Assembly (NCBI GenBank): GCA_036362985.1
Contig: JAYGXS010000002.1
Span: 98,354,357-98,418,356 of the forward strand
Length of the DNA: 64,000 nucleotides
Reading direction: 5' to 3'
Source of the DNA: Ligula intestinalis
Lineage: Eukaryota > Platyhelminthes > Cestoda > Diphyllobothriidea > Diphyllobothriidae
Shown here: positions 61,290-64,000 of the stretch, piece after piece
Numbering within the stretch: the first letter of the stretch is position 1
Layout of the letters: every line of letters begins with the position of its first letter
Program-made: the position numbers and the translations under genes
The notes under the pieces: model-generated
What the model saw: only the letters and a program-made list of their open reading frames with translations
Told to the model about the DNA's origin: nothing
The model's database searches: none

Positions 61290-61292
61290 CAT
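59412..61292 (-). CDS. Family B reverse transcriptase, uninterrupted 626-codon frame (5'-truncated)
   Basis: Reverse transcriptase of a CR1-group element, used for target-primed reverse transcription. Motifs by residue: SPGPDGVP 118-125, FDNFRPINTL about 175-184, FDFTKAFDRVDH 248-259 (first catalytic Asp), SGVIQGSVLGP 304-314, MYADDLKVAYRY 335-346 (catalytic Asp pair), followed by a C-terminal domain with SLEYCSPLFSLLRTSERKKI and a Trp-rich tail. No endonuclease domain: it was lost by 5' truncation on insertion. The ATG at 61292-61290 lies in the CATCA target duplication, so this start is supplied by the host element and not native. All palm catalytic residues are intact, but without endonuclease and promoter the copy is unlikely to be autonomous. 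The decayed sister copy is at 54449-56603. Confidence 0.88.
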   Translation of the reverse strand: MITLIFEQAKKLSEEKQIADEAHFAENPSLNVAKLFSRTVKAQLKTQHPILRDALGNPIADAKLTADSFNAFLSKTFSESSFAAPPVIQAWTGAILETISFTVWDVTVAIRRYRQSYSPGPDGVPVSLLKAEANDIFPSILCKVFNLALESETFPSLWKESHIMPIRKHGRSTSFDNFRPINTLPAASKILETLIKEKMMRHLTENNLLSTAQHGFLEKRSCDTCQLSFFDYVLQSRDSGFATYSVYFDFTKAFDRVDHNLLLLKLASFGIGSKPLNFISSYLGARTQRVKISNVISNPTHVRSGVIQGSVLGPLLFCLFVNDVSDCFQYGRPFMYADDLKVAYRYKPADRNIVLELIKKDLQAFAQWCCTWRLTLSWHKCSVMVVGDDHQPELSIDGHELNVPGVIKDLGISYSNSLNLSEHCALIVSKARRTTGFILRNFKTINVRTSLYNMYVRPSLEYCSPLFSLLRTSERKKIESVQHFFTRRVFTTEHRNLTYQQRCELIKLDPLWLRRLQKGLFLLFKLLNGQTFNPLSTIRQLEHSRRASHRDVFLFLPMARTVTYRQFFSVNAISIWNKLPKSIKTQQNYPMFKRAVTSFLHSGQLSRILGADSVESLFHSDGVRGL

Positions 61293-62652
61293 CAGTTCCG
61301 GAAGAGTGCGAGTTTTTTAGACAAATTATCTGTTTACGAATTAATTCTATGGAGAAATCAATGTTTCCGAGAGTATTATCCGAGTATGTTTGAAACGACG
61401 GGACCGGTTCGGATTCTGTCGTAAAATGCTTCGCAAAGAAAGCATTGAATAATTCAGCCTTATCAGACTCATCTAGTACAAATGTTTTATTTTCATTAAG
61501 CAATGGGGGTATTTCAATTCCTCGTTTTGCGGAGGCCCTACGACGAAACAGTTGTGCAACCGATTTTGCAGAGTTTTACTCGCTCAGGGCGCAAGATTCC
61601 CTGTGCTGGTCACGTGCAAGACGAATCTTTGACGCTAATTCGAAAATCTCTGCGATCCTTAGATGCACAGACAGCGAACTAGTAGATCTATCTTTCAGCT
61701 GCCTCCTCAATTTCTTTAGTCTGGGCAAAAGAAAATGAGGGACGGTCGATTCTGGTGTGTTGGGTTTCGAAATTTTAGTGGGCACAAATTCCAGCATTTT
61801 AGTAGAAACGACCGACATGAGTTCAGAAAGATATGCAGCGTCGTTAATGGAGGAGAGGCTCTGCCAATCTAATGAGTCAAGAAAATTGTTGATTGAGCTA
61901 ATATCTGCGAGGTCGTACGCATGATAGGTACGACTAGCACTAGCCTTTTCCGTAGAAGGAAGCGGAAGGCAACAGTGAATTAATGTGTGATCACTTTGGA
62001 AGATGTCCTGCTTAAAATCAACGAAGAGAGGGGCAATACCATTTGTGAAAATCAGATCTAGGATATGATTCTGTCTTGTTGGGAAACAAACCAGTTGAGA
62101 CCAGTTAGAAAAATTAATGGTATCTAGGAAAGGCTGAAATCTAGGTGGGCAATAGTTTGAAAGCCAGTCGATTTCAGGAAAATTAAAATCTCCAGCGATA
62201 ATTTTAACTTCAAAAGTGGATTCTGAAATAAACTTGAACATTTCACACAAATTTGCATCTTCTTCAGATGCAGAGTTAGGAGGATTATATATACATCCGA
62301 TAATCGCCTTTTGCCGGGGCGACAGGATAATAGAGGCGAAACAGTAATTTCCAGAGAAGGACGTGCTATTTGGATAAAACGGAAAGTGCCTAAATGACGT
62401 TCTAATATAGAGAAGACAACCACCACCACGCTTATTAATGCGATCGTGACGATAGAAATCATAATCGTCTATGATAAGGGAGGAGTCAGAAATGATTGGA
62501 TGGGTCCAAGATTCTGTTATGCATATAACATCAGGCATCATCTCAAAAGCGATAGCTCGAAGTTGAGCCATTTTATTTATAACGGACCTGGCATTAAGCA
62601 CTATGACATCTAGTGTGTTTCGAGTTACAGGACTATGGCTATAGTTATTCAT
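61290..62652 (-). pseudogene. Family A ORF2, endonuclease part, copy 2
   Basis: AP-type endonuclease that nicks the target. Starts at the ATG 62652-62650, which overlaps the ORF1 stop by eight bases. Motifs: LNARSVINKMAQLRAIAFEM (Asn), ICITESW (Glu), RGGGCLLYIR, AGDFNFPEIDW (Asp/Asn), ILDLIFTNG and QSDHTLIHCC (catalytic His), so the domain is complete. The frame is open to a TAA at 61576-61578, where copy 1 has a Ser codon (TCA), then continues in the same phase to NSHSSGTD, where family B was inserted. One nonsense change plus the insertion inactivate the ORF. Confidence 0.87.
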
Positions 62653-64000
62653 AAAAAAAATTTGAGGGTGGGTAGACAAACTGTAGGCCGTTATTATTTG
62701 TGGAATAAGTACTGACGGGTATGGAGCTGTTAGCATACGGGTAGCCAACAATCGATGGCTGATAAGGTCTGAGATATCTAGGGGCCTCGCTTTCTGGCAG
62801 GGAAAAATGAGGAGAGGGTAAACCAAAATAAGCTTCTGGGGCGTTTGGGAGGAATGGGGGGAGGTGAGAAGACATGTAGAAGTTAGCAGGTTTGGGTGGT
62901 AGATGATGGGTAAAGGAACTGATAGGGAGAATCGGTGACATAAAATTAGTGTTAGGGCCACTCACGTAAGGACTAGCGTTCTTAATCAGTGAATGTCCTG
63001 TACGGCAACTCCGATTAGAATTAAAACTATACCAGTTAGGGTTACTGCCGTGCAAATTAAATTTTTTCTTGGTTCGGGCCCGGCGTGTTCAATAACGCAT
63101 TATACGGGGGAATAATATGACTCCCACGGTCAAAAGAGGAGCTAGGTTGTGCTGAGAAAGCACTCGGCCTAAACGCTATCGACGGTGTTGGCGACATTCT
63201 TAATGAACTTGTTGCCGCGTTAGGGGCGGAGGAATTTATAGATCGTTGGACAGAGAATGTTTTTAGACTAGTATTAATCGTAGTAGATGACGGGGCGGCG
63301 GGCCTTGACGGTCCCAATATCAAGAGAGTTGGGCTAACTGGTGCACTGATGTTTATGGACCTATGACTAGATATTCGGGAGGTAGGGATAGCAGGTGTAC
63401 TGACCGTTATGGGACTATGAAAACCCACCTGGGAGGCAGGGATAACGGGTGCACTGATGTTAGTGGGTGTATGGCCAGTTATGCGGGGGGGAGGATTAGC
63501 GAGTGCATTTAACCTATCGGGACTACGAACAGATTTAGGAATAGTAGGCTGAGAAGTCATTGGTCTTTTGGACTGGAGAGCCGTATTTCGTCGCTCCATT
63601 GGTGTAAGATCTCGACAGAGAAAACTTTTAGTCCTTTCTAAATATCGGGAAATGCGACCTCGTTGAGCAAAGATTGAGTCCACCTGGATCGGTGAAAACA
63701 GTTTAACTAGGATGGGCGGGTTTTTGCTACGCGATTGGAGGCGTTTGGCTTCTGCAATTTTGTAGTTAAAACCACCCGAACATAGAAAATCTTTTGCGAT
63801 ATCCAAAGGGCGACTGATAATGGAGGAATTTTTTAGTATAAAGTTAAAGCTTCGCTTTTGTCTATCAAAAGCTTCCGTGGTTATAAGATGGACGAGGGAG
63901 TCTAACTTTTTACAATCTTGCGAGGGCACATCTGATAACTTGCCATCAAACAGATTGCCTAGTATTGATAAAACAGAACCAAACTTCATCATGAAGTCAT
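62645..64000 (-). pseudogene. Family A ORF1, copy 2 (5' end outside window)
   Basis: Runs from the window edge (frame with MMKFGSVLSILGNLFDG) to NTPGPNQEK, then continues one frame over as LHGSNPNWYSFNSNRSCRTG to the TAA at 62645-62647. The shift lies in an A-run at about 63058-63064, where copy 1 is in a single frame. It has the Ser/Pro/Thr-rich centre with about three 18-residue repeats (63310-63480; cores PVIPAS, PAIPTS, PVSPTL) and a Pro/Tyr-rich C-terminus. No zinc knuckle seen. Presumed RNA-binding ORF1 by position only. Confidence 0.72.

Larger units (their letters stand above)
56604..64000 (-). mobile_element. Family A CR1-like element, copy 2 (runs off right edge; hosts nested family B)
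   Basis: Minus-strand element with ORF1 (62645 to the window edge), ORF2 (62652 leftward to about 57428) and a 3'UTR ending in an AATA repeat (56604-56637, ATTT type on the element strand) preceded by GGCCCGGAGGGCCTCGTCAT. It is interrupted at 58950-61289 by family B. It is better preserved than copy 1. The 5' end lies beyond the window. Confidence 0.87.

Overview
This is a repeat-dominated, intron-era metazoan (eukaryotic) genomic window, about 60% A+T, in which I recognise no host gene. Almost everything identifiable is transposable-element debris: at least four families of CR1/Jockey-group non-LTR retrotransposons, seven or more fragments of Penelope-like elements (PLEs), a Merlin DNA-transposon relic, one solo LTR, foldback-type inverted-repeat elements and tRNA-like SINE heads. 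The mix (CR1-like elements with microsatellite tails, many GIY-YIG PLEs, Merlin) would fit a large flatworm genome, perhaps a tapeworm; that is inference, not something the sequence proves.

Layout. 1-1,000 (-): PLE reverse transcriptase running off the left edge. 1,225-1,650 (-): 3' end of a CR1-like element. 4,016-9,160 (+): a nearly full-length but decayed 'family A' CR1-like element (ORF1 plus EN/RT ORF2). 9,200-13,137 (+): 'family D' EN/RT, one long frame broken by three stops. 13,139-14,800 (+): 'family C' EN/RT. 14,966-15,110 (+): family A endonuclease relic. 15,940-16,180 (+): PLE relic. 16,960-19,340: two related ~980-bp foldback units. 19,339-20,960: first copy of a long dispersed duplication. 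20,960-36,050: mostly AT-rich sequence with PLE relics at 24,960 and 34,600 and tRNA-like heads.

36,060-38,580 (-): 'family A2' copy split by a ~660-bp inverted-repeat insert. 39,030-39,330 (+) and 40,530-41,650 (head-to-head): PLE fragments. 41,838-44,010: second copy of the long duplication, interrupted by a 550-bp solo LTR with a 4-bp target duplication. 44,010-47,870: GC-rich block holding a degenerate tandem repeat and a Merlin transposase relic. 47,876-49,107: family A2 pieces flanking a PLE endonuclease. 52,868-53,003: orphan family B 3' end. 54,449-56,603 (-): decayed family B. 56,604-64,000 (-): family A element running off the right edge, with an intact-ORF family B element (58,950-61,289) nested in its ORF2 between 5-bp target duplications.

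The family letters A-D are my own labels. The most informative signals are the two cases where a paralogous copy in the same window serves as the empty site for an insertion (family B into family A; solo LTR into the long duplication), and the repeated occurrence of foldback structures.
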